DNA from: an uncultured Lachnospiraceae bacterium
GTDB lineage: Bacteria; Bacillota; Clostridia; Lachnospirales; Lachnospiraceae
Reading direction: 5' to 3'
NCBI GenBank assembly: GCA_947631955.1
Contig: CANRNJ010000001.1
Location: 124,001-188,000, forward strand
DNA length: 64,000 bases
Numbering within the stretch: position 1 is the stretch's first letter; every line of letters starts with the position of its first letter. Positions 50,326 to 60,789 of this stretch are shown here, one piece after another. The position numbers and the translations under genes were made by a program. The notes beneath the pieces are model-generated. The model saw only the letters and a program-made list of their open reading frames with translations, searched no databases and was not told the origin of the DNA.

Positions 50326-52155
50326 CTATTTTTCATCGTTTTCCGACGGCTGTTCCTGATCCAGATCGATCAGATCTTCCAGATCTTCTTCCAACAGTTT
50401 TGCCGCCTTTTTCTTTTTGCGGATCACAAGGAATACCGCCAAACCTGCTATCGCGGCTGCCACAGCTGCAATGATGATGCCGATAAGCAGTCCTTTACCG
50501 CTTTTAGAGCCTTCCTCTTCCGGCATCATGCCGCCTTCCATCATCGATTCGTCGTACATCATATCGCCGCCAAATTCCTCCGTTACATACAGTGTGATCG
50601 GCTTCTCCACCGTGCTCACATTTCCGGCCTCGTCTTCGTACGAGATCTCCATATTGACAGTTCCGTCGTCCATCGTCGCTGCGATTCCCGTCAGCATCAC
50701 ATCCACATTTCCGGTGGCGCCGGACTGCAGATTGCCCACAAACGCAGACGCTTCGTCGATGGAATCCGCCACGAACTTCACCTGAACATTGTACAGCGTC
50801 GTCTTGCCGGTATTGTAGATACTGAACATGACATTGGACTGCGAACCGACCGTGATATCCGCAGGAACCACTTCCGGTATGCTCGTGTCAAAACGGCTCT
50901 CCTGCGAGATCGGAATGGACACGCTCGCCTTGTCCGTAATATCGAACATAGTCGGCGTATCGTACTTCATGTTTACATCCAGCACATACGGTTTCTGCGC
51001 GAGATCGGCTTTGGCCGTCATTTCTATGACAATATCCGCCTCCGTATCGGCGCTGATCTGGTCCATATACACAGAACTGGATCCGGATGTGGGCAGGAAC
51101 GCGGCATAGGTATTCGTCTTGTCGTCCCCTTCCGTGGCCGCCTGCATATCAAAAAGCACGTTCGACACCGTCGTGTCCTTGGCCGTATTCTTCACATGAA
51201 TCGTCAGGGTAAACGTGTCCCCCGCAAAGACTTCCGCAGGATCCGTTTCAAATCCGGTCACAACGATACGCGGCTTTGAACCGTTCTCCTCATGGCCGCT
51301 GCCGCCGATGATGCCGCTTCCGGGTTTCCCTTCGGTCTTGACATACACCGTAAGCACCGCCGGTTCCTCGCAGCGGACGCCCGCTTTGGTATAGGAAACG
51401 TTGAATTTCAGCGGATAGTATCCGCTCATTACGTCGCTCCTTGCCGTAAAGTAAAACGTGAACTCCCTTCTGTTCTCCATCGCCTTTTCTTTCGTATCAT
51501 TGCCGGGGATAAAAGGCTCCGTCTGGAGATAACTGGTCATATCCGGTTCAAAAGGCCATTCGGTGACGAGCGTTGACGTCTGCGGCTCTACGATCAGATC
51601 ATTCAGCTCTTCCGTTCCGAAATTAATGACCGGCAGAACGATCGCCACCCGCTGTCCATAACTTACCGTAGGCGTTGACCAGTTGTCCCCCACCTGCAGG
51701 AACTCGCTTGTGGACTGCGTTACCTGCGCCACCGCCGTGGACTCCATAAGGGATTTTGTGGAAGCGACATATGACCACAGATCCGCAACAGACATTTCCG
51801 TGTTGGCTATGTAATACACGGCGCTGTCGAATACCTTGTGGACATTTTCCATCACTTTTTCGTCAAGCTGATACCGCACTTCCAGACTCTGCATGAAGTA
51901 GAGCATATCGGCGTCCGCATCTCCCCGGTCGTCGTTGTTGATCACGCGGTCAGACGTCCTGTCGCCGATCGATATGGCGTTGGAACTGAGGCTGTCGGAA
52001 GCAGCCTCCGCATACGGTATCGGCTCCCAGATATACTTTCCCAAGGGAAGCGACAGGACGACCGCCGTCCCCAGCATGACTCCGAGCAGATACTTTGCCG
52101 TTTCCCACGCGCTTCTGCGTTTCTTTGATCCGCCTTGTTTCGTTATCTTTCTCAC
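50326..52155 (-). CDS. Membrane-anchored extracytoplasmic protein with CARDB/Ig-like repeats, partner of ABC transporter
   Basis: N-terminal TM, repeated beta-rich modules (VTGFETDPAEVFAGDTFTLTIHVKNTAKDTTVSNVLFD; VPADITVGSQSNVMFSIYNTGKTTLYNVQVKF), C-terminal TM plus acidic tail; overlaps the ATPase gene by 4 bp. Confidence 0.75.
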   Translation of the reverse strand: MRKITKQGGSKKRRSAWETAKYLLGVMLGTAVVLSLPLGKYIWEPIPYAEAASDSLSSNAISIGDRTSDRVINNDDRGDADADMLYFMQSLEVRYQLDEKVMENVHKVFDSAVYYIANTEMSVADLWSYVASTKSLMESTAVAQVTQSTSEFLQVGDNWSTPTVSYGQRVAIVLPVINFGTEELNDLIVEPQTSTLVTEWPFEPDMTSYLQTEPFIPGNDTKEKAMENRREFTFYFTARSDVMSGYYPLKFNVSYTKAGVRCEEPAVLTVYVKTEGKPGSGIIGGSGHEENGSKPRIVVTGFETDPAEVFAGDTFTLTIHVKNTAKDTTVSNVLFDMQAATEGDDKTNTYAAFLPTSGSSSVYMDQISADTEADIVIEMTAKADLAQKPYVLDVNMKYDTPTMFDITDKASVSIPISQESRFDTSIPEVVPADITVGSQSNVMFSIYNTGKTTLYNVQVKFVADSIDEASAFVGNLQSGATGNVDVMLTGIAATMDDGTVNMEISYEDEAGNVSTVEKPITLYVTEEFGGDMMYDESMMEGGMMPEEEGSKSGKGLLIGIIIAAVAAAIAGLAVFLVIRKKKKAAKLLEEDLEDLIDLDQEQPSENDEK

Positions 52156-52958
52156 TTCTGCACCCTTTGATCCTTTCCCGGCACGGCTATGTCCTCGTCC
52201 GACATATTTTCCCCGCGCCTGTCTTCTATCTCTATGATCTTTCCGTCCTTGATCCTTAAGATCATATCCGCAAAACCCGCCAGATAATTGTCATGCGTCA
52301 CCATGACGAGCGTCTGGTTCTTCTCCCGGACGATCTTTTTCATCAGATTCATCACTTCCACGGAAGTATTGGAATCCAGATTGCCGGTAGGTTCATCCGC
52401 AAAAATGATCTCCGGCTCCACCACGAGCGCTCTCGCTACGCCCACGCGCTGCTGCTGTCCGCCGGACATCTGGTTCGGCCTGTGCTTCTTATATTTGGTA
52501 AGCCCCACCAGATCCAGCATCTCTTCCGCTTTGGCTGTCCTTTTCTTCTTGTCCATTCCCTGAAAAGTAAGCGGCAGCGCCACATTCTCAATGGCGTTCA
52601 TCGTTCCCATCAGATTGAACGACTGGAAGATAAAGCCGATGTGTTCCCGTCTGAACGCCACCAGTTTATTTTCGGACTTGGTTTCCATGTGTTCCCCGGC
52701 GATCACGATCTCCCCTTTGGTAGGTTTCTCCAATCCTGCCAGCATATTGAGCAGCGTGGATTTGCCGGAACCGGAAGCGCCCACGATGGCGCAGAAACTG
52801 CCCCGGTCGATGGAGAAACTGACGCCATTGAGAGCGCGCACTTTCGTTTCGCCGACACGGTAAATCTTATATAGATCCTTTACACAGATAACAGGACCGT
52901 TTTTTGACGGCGTCTTTTGGTCCGCCCGCCCATCCTCTTTCTTATCTACGATACCCAT
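52152..52958 (-). CDS. ABC transporter ATP-binding protein (MacB/LolD-type)
   Basis: GASGSGKSTLLNMLAGLEKPTKGEI, MSGGQQQRVGVARALV, IIFADEPTGNLDS. Confidence 0.95.
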   Translation of the reverse strand: MGIVDKKEDGRADQKTPSKNGPVICVKDLYKIYRVGETKVRALNGVSFSIDRGSFCAIVGASGSGKSTLLNMLAGLEKPTKGEIVIAGEHMETKSENKLVAFRREHIGFIFQSFNLMGTMNAIENVALPLTFQGMDKKKRTAKAEEMLDLVGLTKYKKHRPNQMSGGQQQRVGVARALVVEPEIIFADEPTGNLDSNTSVEVMNLMKKIVREKNQTLVMVTHDNYLAGFADMILRIKDGKIIEIEDRRGENMSDEDIAVPGKDQRVQK

Positions 52959-53041
52959 GCGATCTCCCTTGATCCTGCGGCGGCAGGCGGCACATCCCGC
53001 CTCATCCGCGCCGCCTGCGTTTCAGCCGCCTTTTCGGCCGT

Positions 53042-55288
53042 TTATTCTCTATAGGCCGTATCTTTTTTCACAAAATCCGGTATCTGACCGTGCTTTAGGG
53101 AAAATGTATCCTGCACCTTCTTATAAGGATAATCGATATCGGGTTTAAATGCAATAGTAATTGTATAATTTTCGTCCAAATAGTCATAAGACGGATCATC
53201 CGGATCCTTCTGCCGCCACATCTGATAAAAATCATCGGGATAGGCCGTTTCCATGATCCGGCCGATCTGAGCGGGATCGTCATACACCACCGTCACGGCT
53301 CTGTTGCCGTACCACCCGTCCTGATAGGCATAATCCGCTTCGGCCACGGCATAAGAATTGGTCACATAACCGGCCGCGGAACCCGTTTCCTCATAATTGT
53401 TGTTTGTCACAGCCAGACTCTCGATATCCGCCAGATTCGGCTGCAGCGGATAGTATGCGCCTTTGTCCGACAGCAGGCTTACGGTGTTCTGAAAACTTTC
53501 ATAAACCGGAAGCGTGACCGTTCCCATCGTATTTTTTATCATGATCTTTCCGCACATATCGTTCGCCGAGGCAAAAGAGTAGTCATATCCTTCCATATCG
53601 GCATCCCACGCCTGATAGAGTTCTGCCACATCCGCGGGATCCATCTCCGCCTGCATACTGCCGTTGGTATAATACAGCCGCGTATCTTCGTCCGTCAGGC
53701 ACTGTGGCGTCGCCGCAGGCATGTAGACGCCTGCCCGGTATTCTTTTGTGCCGATAACGGCGTCTATGATCCTTGCCATATCCGGATCGAGCAGATCCAC
53801 ATTGTAGCAGCGCGAGACCTCCCTGCCGTTTTTCAGCCTGTACAGGATGGATACATACCGGTACGATCCCGGCTTTTCTGTGGAAACATCCGCCTTGGCA
53901 TGTTTCCTCTGCCAGCACTGTTCAATTCCCTTTTGGGCCAGTGCCGTGACTGCATCCGTATCGGTCAAATACATATGTTCCTGTGCATATTCAAACGGCG
54001 ACAGCCGCGATTTCGTTTCGTAACCGGTTCCGGCCGGATCTGGGTCCGTGCCCTCCGCTTCGGTATATTCCCAGTAATCCTGCGTATAATCATAAAACGC
54101 AACGACCGCGCTTTCGATCTGATCCTGATCGGGTATATAACTATCATACCCAAATACATCAAACCAGAAAAGACAAAATATTACCAGTGAAACAGACAGC
54201 GATGCGGCGCTGGACACCAGATGCTTCGCCACCGCCCTGATATCGAACTCATAGACGGCTTCGAGGATGCAGCTGAACAGTACCGCCGCCCCGATAAGCG
54301 TCAGGAAAGTGATCGCCGTGTTCTCCTCCGACCACCTGTACATCAGGTATGCGGTAAAGAGCGTTCCGCTTACCACAATGACCCCTTTGAGAAAAGGCCA
54401 GATCACCGGATAGGCAATGGTCCTTCCCGCCATCTCCGCCGGGCGCTTCCGGTAGCAGAGATAAGCCAGGATCCCCAGTACGGCCGCGCACAGCGCCCAC
54501 TTTATGAGGACAGGCGCGATGCCCGAAATAAACTGGGCCGGCTGGGAGCCAAATTTCCGCGCCCATGAATAAGTACCGTTGGCATATTCAAAGAGAATAC
54601 TGGGTTCCAGTTCTTCCCGCGAAAAATCACGGCATCTCGTGTCAAAAAAAGTCAGCTGCAGCACTCCGCCGACCCAATACAGCCATTCACCCAGCACGCT
54701 TGCAAACGCAAAGCCCAGACAGGCCATGATCCGGTTGCCCGTCAGCATGATCACAAGGATGAACAGATTCAGATTGACCAGAAAATAGAACATGTTGAGG
54801 ACAAACGCCATTATACAGCTGCCAACCACCATGCCGGACACCGCTCCGTACGCCGCGGCCGTCAACAGTCCCAGCACCAGACTGATCGCATAGGGGATCA
54901 GCCAGATCAAGACGCTGTTGCAGTAGATCACCATGAAACGTTCTTGTTCCCTGACCGGCACACTTTTGTACAGATCCAGCTTTTGTCTGTCATGAAGCCA
55001 GCCGAATCCCTGAAGAGCAATGACGGCGGCAAGAACGAACAGCATGATCACGACCCTGTCGTTGGTGTGGAATCCGAGCGCATCCGAAGCTGCGTCCGCA
55101 AGCATCCTGCGGTATATTTCTTTTGTGCCGTACAACCCGCTCAGATTTCTGGAATGGATACGGGACATATACACCAGCGTCACGCCGGGATACATGATCA
55201 GATGCGCGATCATGCTCACAGCCCACACCCATATCCTTCTCTTATTATTCTCCCTGCATTTATCCCAAAATGATCTTTTTAATGTCAT
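53042..55288 (-). CDS. Large ABC-2-type membrane protein (YtrC-like, DUF6449-like C-terminus)
   Basis: Six or more TM segments then a large soluble domain; start overlaps the upstream ATPase by 29 bp. Confidence 0.75.
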   Translation of the reverse strand: MTLKRSFWDKCRENNKRRIWVWAVSMIAHLIMYPGVTLVYMSRIHSRNLSGLYGTKEIYRRMLADAASDALGFHTNDRVVIMLFVLAAVIALQGFGWLHDRQKLDLYKSVPVREQERFMVIYCNSVLIWLIPYAISLVLGLLTAAAYGAVSGMVVGSCIMAFVLNMFYFLVNLNLFILVIMLTGNRIMACLGFAFASVLGEWLYWVGGVLQLTFFDTRCRDFSREELEPSILFEYANGTYSWARKFGSQPAQFISGIAPVLIKWALCAAVLGILAYLCYRKRPAEMAGRTIAYPVIWPFLKGVIVVSGTLFTAYLMYRWSEENTAITFLTLIGAAVLFSCILEAVYEFDIRAVAKHLVSSAASLSVSLVIFCLFWFDVFGYDSYIPDQDQIESAVVAFYDYTQDYWEYTEAEGTDPDPAGTGYETKSRLSPFEYAQEHMYLTDTDAVTALAQKGIEQCWQRKHAKADVSTEKPGSYRYVSILYRLKNGREVSRCYNVDLLDPDMARIIDAVIGTKEYRAGVYMPAATPQCLTDEDTRLYYTNGSMQAEMDPADVAELYQAWDADMEGYDYSFASANDMCGKIMIKNTMGTVTLPVYESFQNTVSLLSDKGAYYPLQPNLADIESLAVTNNNYEETGSAAGYVTNSYAVAEADYAYQDGWYGNRAVTVVYDDPAQIGRIMETAYPDDFYQMWRQKDPDDPSYDYLDENYTITIAFKPDIDYPYKKVQDTFSLKHGQIPDFVKKDTAYRE

Positions 55289-56165
55289 AGCCGACCACCT
55301 CCGTTTCGCTGATAAAGATCTCCTCCAATGATAACGGCAGCACTTCAAAGAAGACCGTGTTGACCGCCGCAAATCTGGCGATCACTTCCTCTCTGGAAGC
55401 CCGCACCGTATAGGTATAAAGGGAACCTCTGCGCTCCACTTTCATGATATTCATGTCTTTTTCCGCTTTTCTTGCATCCTCTTCCGACGCAAAGACGCTC
55501 TGCACTTTCTGGATATTGCTCTTCATGTCTTCCAGATCCTTGGACAAAAGAACGCCGCCCTTGTGAAGAAGCCCCACATGATCGCAGATGTCCTCCAGTT
55601 CCCTCAAATTGTGGGAGGCGATAACGGGAGTCAGCCCGTTCTCTTCTATCTCTTTTGCAAAAATACTCTTGATGCCTTGGCGCATCACCGGATCCAGACC
55701 GTCGAACGTTTCGTCGCACAGCAGGTATCTCGTGTGTGCGCATATGCCGAGGAGCAGCGCCAGCTGTTTCTTCATTCCCTTGGAATAGGTGCTGATCTTC
55801 CTGTTCTTGTCTAAATTGAAATTGTCCAGATACCGGTAAAATTCTCCCGAATTAAAATTTTCGTAAATGCTGCTGTAATAACTCTCCATCGCTTTCGCGT
55901 TGGAATCGCTGAAAAAATACGGATCGTCCGCTATAAAGAACAGCTTCTTCTTAACTTCGGCGTTGTCGTATACCGGCGCCCCGTCTATCGCCACCGTTCC
56001 TCCGTCAGGCTTCAGCACGCCGCACACCATGCGGAGCACGGTGCTCTTTCCCGCCCCGTTCGTCCCGATCAGTCCGAACACCGTATGGTCTTTGATAGTC
56101 ACGCTGACGCCATCGACCGCTTTGATCTCTTCAAATGATTTCGTAAGATTATGTATTTCTATCAT
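55260..56165 (-). CDS. ABC transporter ATP-binding protein (YtrB-like)
   Basis: GTNGAGKSTVLRMVCGVLKPDGG, YSKGMKKQLALLLGI, LLCDETFDGLDP. Confidence 0.93.
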   Translation of the reverse strand: MIEIHNLTKSFEEIKAVDGVSVTIKDHTVFGLIGTNGAGKSTVLRMVCGVLKPDGGTVAIDGAPVYDNAEVKKKLFFIADDPYFFSDSNAKAMESYYSSIYENFNSGEFYRYLDNFNLDKNRKISTYSKGMKKQLALLLGICAHTRYLLCDETFDGLDPVMRQGIKSIFAKEIEENGLTPVIASHNLRELEDICDHVGLLHKGGVLLSKDLEDMKSNIQKVQSVFASEEDARKAEKDMNIMKVERRGSLYTYTVRASREEVIARFAAVNTVFFEVLPLSLEEIFISETEVVGYDIKKIILG

Positions 56166-56181
56166 ACTTTTCCCTTTCCGC

Positions 56182-56535
56182 TCAGAGAGCTTCTATCTCG
56201 TGGATGATCTGTTCCTTCGGCATACCGATCTCCATCACTTCCCTTGCCAGTTTCAAGATCTGATCCAGATACTCGCTCCTGCGTTTCTGTGCAAGTCCGC
56301 TATCGTCCGCCACAAAATTTCCCCGGCCTTTCACCGTATAGATAAAGCCCTGCCTTTCAAGATCCGCATAGGCTTTCTGGATCGTGTTCGGATTAATCGA
56401 GAGTTCCATGGCAAGACTGCGGACCGACGGCATCTGCTCGTCGGGCTGCATCACGCCCTTCAATATCAGGGTCTTGAATCGCTCCACGATCTGCTCGTAT
56501 ATTGGATGCGCGTCCTTGTAATCTATAATAATGAT
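56182..56535 (-). CDS. GntR-family (YtrA-type) transcriptional regulator with probable non-AUG start
   Basis: IIIIDYKDAHPIYEQIVERFKTLILKGVMQPDEQMPSVRSLAMELSINPNTIQKAYADLERQGFIYTVKGRGNFV. AAAGGAGGT RBS is 7-10 nt before ATC/ATT and no in-frame ATG/GTG/TTG follows the RBS near the homologous start. Confidence 0.85.
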   Translation of the reverse strand: MIIIDYKDAHPIYEQIVERFKTLILKGVMQPDEQMPSVRSLAMELSINPNTIQKAYADLERQGFIYTVKGRGNFVADDSGLAQKRRSEYLDQILKLAREVMEIGMPKEQIIHEIEAL

Positions 56536-56647
56536 AGGACATACCTCCTTTCGGTTTCTTCCCACACGCTCGTCCCATACTAACTGTACTATTAGTGATA
56601 ATACACTTAGTATCGCATAATGACCGCATCCTGTCAAGCGCTCAGCA

Positions 56648-56718
56648 TAAAAAACAGGGAAATATGGAATCCTGCGCCGCCGCTCTGCAACGGCAGCCCA
56701 AAGACTGATATTTCCCTG
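56648..56718 (-). terminator. Terminator structure downstream of gpmI
   Basis: Minus strand CAGGGAAATAT...ATATTTCCCTG (11-bp perfect stem with GC-rich inner sequence) followed by TTTTTT. Confidence 0.7.
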
Positions 56719-56759
56719 AATGATAACGTATATGACAGGAATCCGTATCGACCCTGTAT

Positions 56760-58301
56760 TTATTTAAGCAGAAGCGACCTGCCCGTCATTTCCGCCGGCT
56801 GCTCCATGCCCATCAGCTCGATCAGCGTAGGTACGATATCGGCCAGACATCCGCCCTCTCTGAGTTTGTATGCGGGATCCGCATTGACCAGGATAAAAGG
56901 CACCGGGTTGGTCGTATGCGCGGTAAAAGGCGCGCCCGTTTCATAATCGATCAGCTGCTCCGCATTGCCATGGTCCGCACAGATGAACATCACTCCATCT
57001 ACTTCCTTGATGGCTTCCACCGCGCGTCCTACGCACTCGTCAACCGCCTCCACGGCTTTGACGGCCGCTTCCATGACGCCGGTATGCCCTACCATATCCG
57101 GATTTGCAAAGTTGATGATGATAACGTCATACCCGCCGGACTTGATGCAGTCCACAAGTTTATCGCACACTTCGTACGCGCTCATCTGCGGCTTAAGATC
57201 GTAAGTCGCCACGTCTTTCGGAGAATTGACCAAGATCCTCTCCTCGTTCTTATTGGGCTCTTCCACGCCGCCGTTAAAGAAGAATGTTACATGCGCGTAC
57301 TTCTCCGTTTCCGCCAGCCGCACCTGTTTCATACCATTGGCTGCGATCCACTCGCCGAACGTATTCGTAACGGCGATCTTGTGAAAAGCGACTTCTTTGT
57401 TCGGGATCGTCGGATCATAATCGGAGAAACATACATAGGTGAGATCCAGTTTTTTCTCCCGTTCAAAGCCCTTGAAATCATCGTCGCAGAAGCTTCTGGT
57501 GATCTCTCTTGCCCGGTCGGGGCGGAAGTTAAAGAAGACCACGGAATCACCGTCCTTAATGACAGCCGTCGGCGCGCCGTTTTTCATCACAACGGTAGGC
57601 TTTACAAATTCATCCGTTTCTTCTCTGTCATAGGAAGCCTGAATACCTTCCGCCGCGCTTGCGGCTTCCAGACCTTCTCCCTTAGTCAATGCCGCATAGG
57701 CTTTCTGCACTCTGTCATAGTTGTTATCCCGGTCCATGGCATAATAACGTCCGGTCACGGTAGCGACCTCGCCCACGCCGATCTTCTTCATTTCTTTTTC
57801 CAGTTCTTCCACATAGCCCTTGCCGCTTGCCGGAGGGGTATCACGTCCATCCAGAAAAGCATGTACATACACTTTGCTCAATCCGCTGCGCTTCGCCAAT
57901 TCCAAAAGCCCGTACAGGTGCGTATTATGGCTGTGCACGCCGCCGTCGGACACAAGGCCGAACAGATGCAGCGAAGAATCGTTCTTCCGGCAGTTGTTGA
58001 CCGCGTCAAGCAGCGCGGGATTCTCAAAAAATGTGCCGTCCTGGATCTCTTTGGTGATCCGGGTCAGCTCCTGATAGACGATACGCCCTGCGCCCATGTT
58101 CAGATGTCCTACTTCGGAGTTTCCCATCTGCCCTTCGGGAAGCCCCACCGCCATGCCGCTGGCATTTCCCTTTACAAATGGATACTCCGCCATAAGTTTG
58201 TCCATTACCGGCGTCTTTGCCTGCGCCACCGCGTTTCCTTCGGTTTTGTCATTCAGACCGTAACCGTCCAAGATCATTAATACTGTTGGTTTTTTTCTCA
58301 T
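56760..58301 (-). CDS. gpmI: 2,3-bisphosphoglycerate-independent phosphoglycerate mutase
   Basis: KKPTVLMILDGYGLND, NSEVGHLNMGAGRIVYQ, DGRDTPPASG, CADHGNAEQLIDYETG. Confidence 0.97.
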   Translation of the reverse strand: MRKKPTVLMILDGYGLNDKTEGNAVAQAKTPVMDKLMAEYPFVKGNASGMAVGLPEGQMGNSEVGHLNMGAGRIVYQELTRITKEIQDGTFFENPALLDAVNNCRKNDSSLHLFGLVSDGGVHSHNTHLYGLLELAKRSGLSKVYVHAFLDGRDTPPASGKGYVEELEKEMKKIGVGEVATVTGRYYAMDRDNNYDRVQKAYAALTKGEGLEAASAAEGIQASYDREETDEFVKPTVVMKNGAPTAVIKDGDSVVFFNFRPDRAREITRSFCDDDFKGFEREKKLDLTYVCFSDYDPTIPNKEVAFHKIAVTNTFGEWIAANGMKQVRLAETEKYAHVTFFFNGGVEEPNKNEERILVNSPKDVATYDLKPQMSAYEVCDKLVDCIKSGGYDVIIINFANPDMVGHTGVMEAAVKAVEAVDECVGRAVEAIKEVDGVMFICADHGNAEQLIDYETGAPFTAHTTNPVPFILVNADPAYKLREGGCLADIVPTLIELMGMEQPAEMTGRSLLLK

Positions 58302-58384
58302 TGTCTGCCTCCTCATATACTTTTATATTGTTCTGTATTGTGATATGCCATGATACGTTATTGCCAGGACTGCCTCCGGCGGTC

Positions 58385-59872
58385 TTAATAATCGATCTCC
58401 CACTCGTGTTCGCCGCCCCAGTCGCCGATGGCGTTGGTAGTGATCCCGTCGTCTGTAGTGACCTTGGTATCAAACCGGTAATTCATCTGGGGTACATAAC
58501 TGCCGTTGATCTTGACATTGCTGTACAGGTACTGCACCGTGTACTCCGTGTGGGAGCCATCGCCGTTCTCCTGCACGGGTTCATAGGAAACCACGCTTCT
58601 CTGCACACCGTCGTCCTCCTGATGCGTCCCCCAGACCGTGATGATCCCCTGCCGGTTATCATATTCGGTTTCATCCGGAAAATAGAACCGGATCTTGTCT
58701 TCTTCCCTGTGCAGCACGAGCAGTTCTTTGTTCACCGGAATGTAGACCGAGCCTTCCCAGTATCCTGAATTACCGTTGATAAACGAATCCCGGATCTCCT
58801 GATAGGATTCCTCCGTCACCAGTTCCCGCGCATAAGTAAAATCCCCCGACTCAAACTTTGCAAAGGCGGGCGCGAAATATTCCCGGATCTCCCCGGCGCG
58901 TTCAAGACAGGCTATGGTTTCTTCGACCCTCGGATCCTGTACCTTGTCGTTGACGTCCGCAAGCAGGGCGGCATATTGATCGACATGTGCCATGCTGAAA
59001 CGCACATAGGGCGTATCGATCAGCACATACTGTATCAGCAGTTCCTTCAATGCGTCCGTCGGAGTCGATCCGTACACTGTCAGCATCCTTCTGACAAGCT
59101 GCTCGTATTCCGCATAACTGCAGGTATCCTGCGATGCATCCGCATCAAAGAACAGCATACAGGTATCCTCTTCCTCCGACATCATTAACAGCCGTCTGAA
59201 ACAGTTGTCCAAAAGAGAAACGGCGTCCGTATTGTCCCCTTCCAGTTCCAAGATCTGGATCCCCTTGTCCACTGTTTCCAACGAACAGCTGCCCGCGTTG
59301 ATCTCGCCGGCCGCTTCATTGAACACTTCCACACAATAATAATGCCTGAGTCCCTCGTCCTGTGTCTGCTCCCAGCCTTTATACAATATCTGCTTTGCTT
59401 CGTCCGGCTTGTCCTGCGCCAGATAATTATCCGCTATACGCCGATATCCTTCGACATAATCCGGATCGATCGACAGCGCTTCCTCGTACGCGGTCTGCGC
59501 ACCGGCATAGTCCTCCTGCCCGGTAAACCGGTCCCCTTCCGCCAGACACCTCTCGAATCTTGCGGACGGGCTGTTGTACCTCACGGCGGATATTACGGCA
59601 ATAACGACCGCGGCCGCCAATGCAGCGGCTATCAGGATCTTCTGCCGTCTGACCCTTCTGCGGCGGGCCTCACGCTTTCTGACGCGTGCCTCGTCCCGCC
59701 CGGTATTCCCGGCGCCGGAACCCTGTGCCGTACCTTTTGCGGGAGTCCTTTTCTTCCTTACGGGCTTTTTCTTTGCTCTAACCTTTTTAACCGGTTTCCT
59801 TCCGGGGTCTTTCTTTACTTTTTCCTTTGGTTTTATCGGCTCTTCGGCCTCTTCGTCATACATATTTTCCAT
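58385..59872 (-). CDS. Membrane-anchored TPR-containing hypothetical protein
   Basis: Basic cytosolic N-terminus, one TM, TPR-like YAGAQTAYEEALSIDPDYVEGYRRIADNYLAQDKPDEAKQIL. Confidence 0.75.
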   Translation of the reverse strand: MENMYDEEAEEPIKPKEKVKKDPGRKPVKKVRAKKKPVRKKRTPAKGTAQGSGAGNTGRDEARVRKREARRRRVRRQKILIAAALAAAVVIAVISAVRYNSPSARFERCLAEGDRFTGQEDYAGAQTAYEEALSIDPDYVEGYRRIADNYLAQDKPDEAKQILYKGWEQTQDEGLRHYYCVEVFNEAAGEINAGSCSLETVDKGIQILELEGDNTDAVSLLDNCFRRLLMMSEEEDTCMLFFDADASQDTCSYAEYEQLVRRMLTVYGSTPTDALKELLIQYVLIDTPYVRFSMAHVDQYAALLADVNDKVQDPRVEETIACLERAGEIREYFAPAFAKFESGDFTYARELVTEESYQEIRDSFINGNSGYWEGSVYIPVNKELLVLHREEDKIRFYFPDETEYDNRQGIITVWGTHQEDDGVQRSVVSYEPVQENGDGSHTEYTVQYLYSNVKINGSYVPQMNYRFDTKVTTDDGITTNAIGDWGGEHEWEIDY

Positions 59873-60059
59873 ACCTTCACAATACTAGCATATTTTACCG
59901 GATCTTGTCCAGCGGTCGCACTTTCTTTCTATACGTTTTTTCCCGCCTGTGATACAATAAGTGCAGACACAGCGGCCTGAATTCAGAGAATCGCGTTGCG
60001 GTTCTCCCGGTACCGACATCTGAGAATTATGTACACAGGCGCTTTAAAGGGAGAAAAGA

Positions 60060-60668
60060 ATGGATAACAGCAGCGGCCGGACAATACGGATCCAATATCA
60101 GAGCAGGCTCTATGAACTTCCCTATACCCTTGTCCGCAGCGGCCGGAAAAGTCTGGCGGTCAGCATCGATCCCGACGGGCAGATCACCGTCCGCGTTCCT
60201 CAGCGCATCTCCCAAAAAGAGATCGACCACTTTCTCATTGACAAGCGGATATGGATCGTCACCAGATATCTCGAAATGATGAAGCGGCGGCAGGACATTC
60301 CCGCGTCCGATCTGACGGACACGCAGCGCGCCGCACTGGAGAAACGTTATATCGCCGCGGCAAAAGAATACTTTCCCAAAAGAGCCGCCTACTTCCAACA
60401 GTTCACCGGCGGCACATACAGCCGCATTTCCATCCGCGGCCAGAAGACCCGGTGGGGAAGCTGCAGCGCCAAAGGAACGCTCTCCTTCAACTGGCGGCTC
60501 ATGCTGGCGCCGCCTGCGGTCCTCGATTATGTGGTGGTCCATGAACTGTGCCATCTGTCGCACATGGATCACTCCGATTCCTTCTGGAAAAAAGTGGAGT
60601 CGGTATACCCGGACTACCGCACGGCGCGCAAGTGGCTCAAAGACCACGGCCATGAACTGGTGCTGTAG
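60060..60668 (+). CDS. YgjP-like metal-dependent hydrolase (DUF45/SprT-like)
   Basis: RISIRGQKTRWGSCSAKGTLSFNWRLMLAPPAVLDYVVVHELCHLSHMDHSDSFW; HExxH motif. Confidence 0.93.
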   Translation: MDNSSGRTIRIQYQSRLYELPYTLVRSGRKSLAVSIDPDGQITVRVPQRISQKEIDHFLIDKRIWIVTRYLEMMKRRQDIPASDLTDTQRAALEKRYIAAAKEYFPKRAAYFQQFTGGTYSRISIRGQKTRWGSCSAKGTLSFNWRLMLAPPAVLDYVVVHELCHLSHMDHSDSFWKKVESVYPDYRTARKWLKDHGHELVL

Positions 60669-60789
60669 GGATCCGGCACAGTAGACAGACTGCTCAAAAG
60701 CCAGCCGGCACAAAAGCCTGTCGGCTCACACGACCGGCCATAAAACAGAGCTGCCCGGCAGGCAGCCCTGATACAAGATTCCATTTCTC

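Noticed and set aside
57000-58280. Long plus-strand ORF (56916..58280) over gpmI
   Set aside because: Antisense to a highly conserved glycolytic gene; no motif support.
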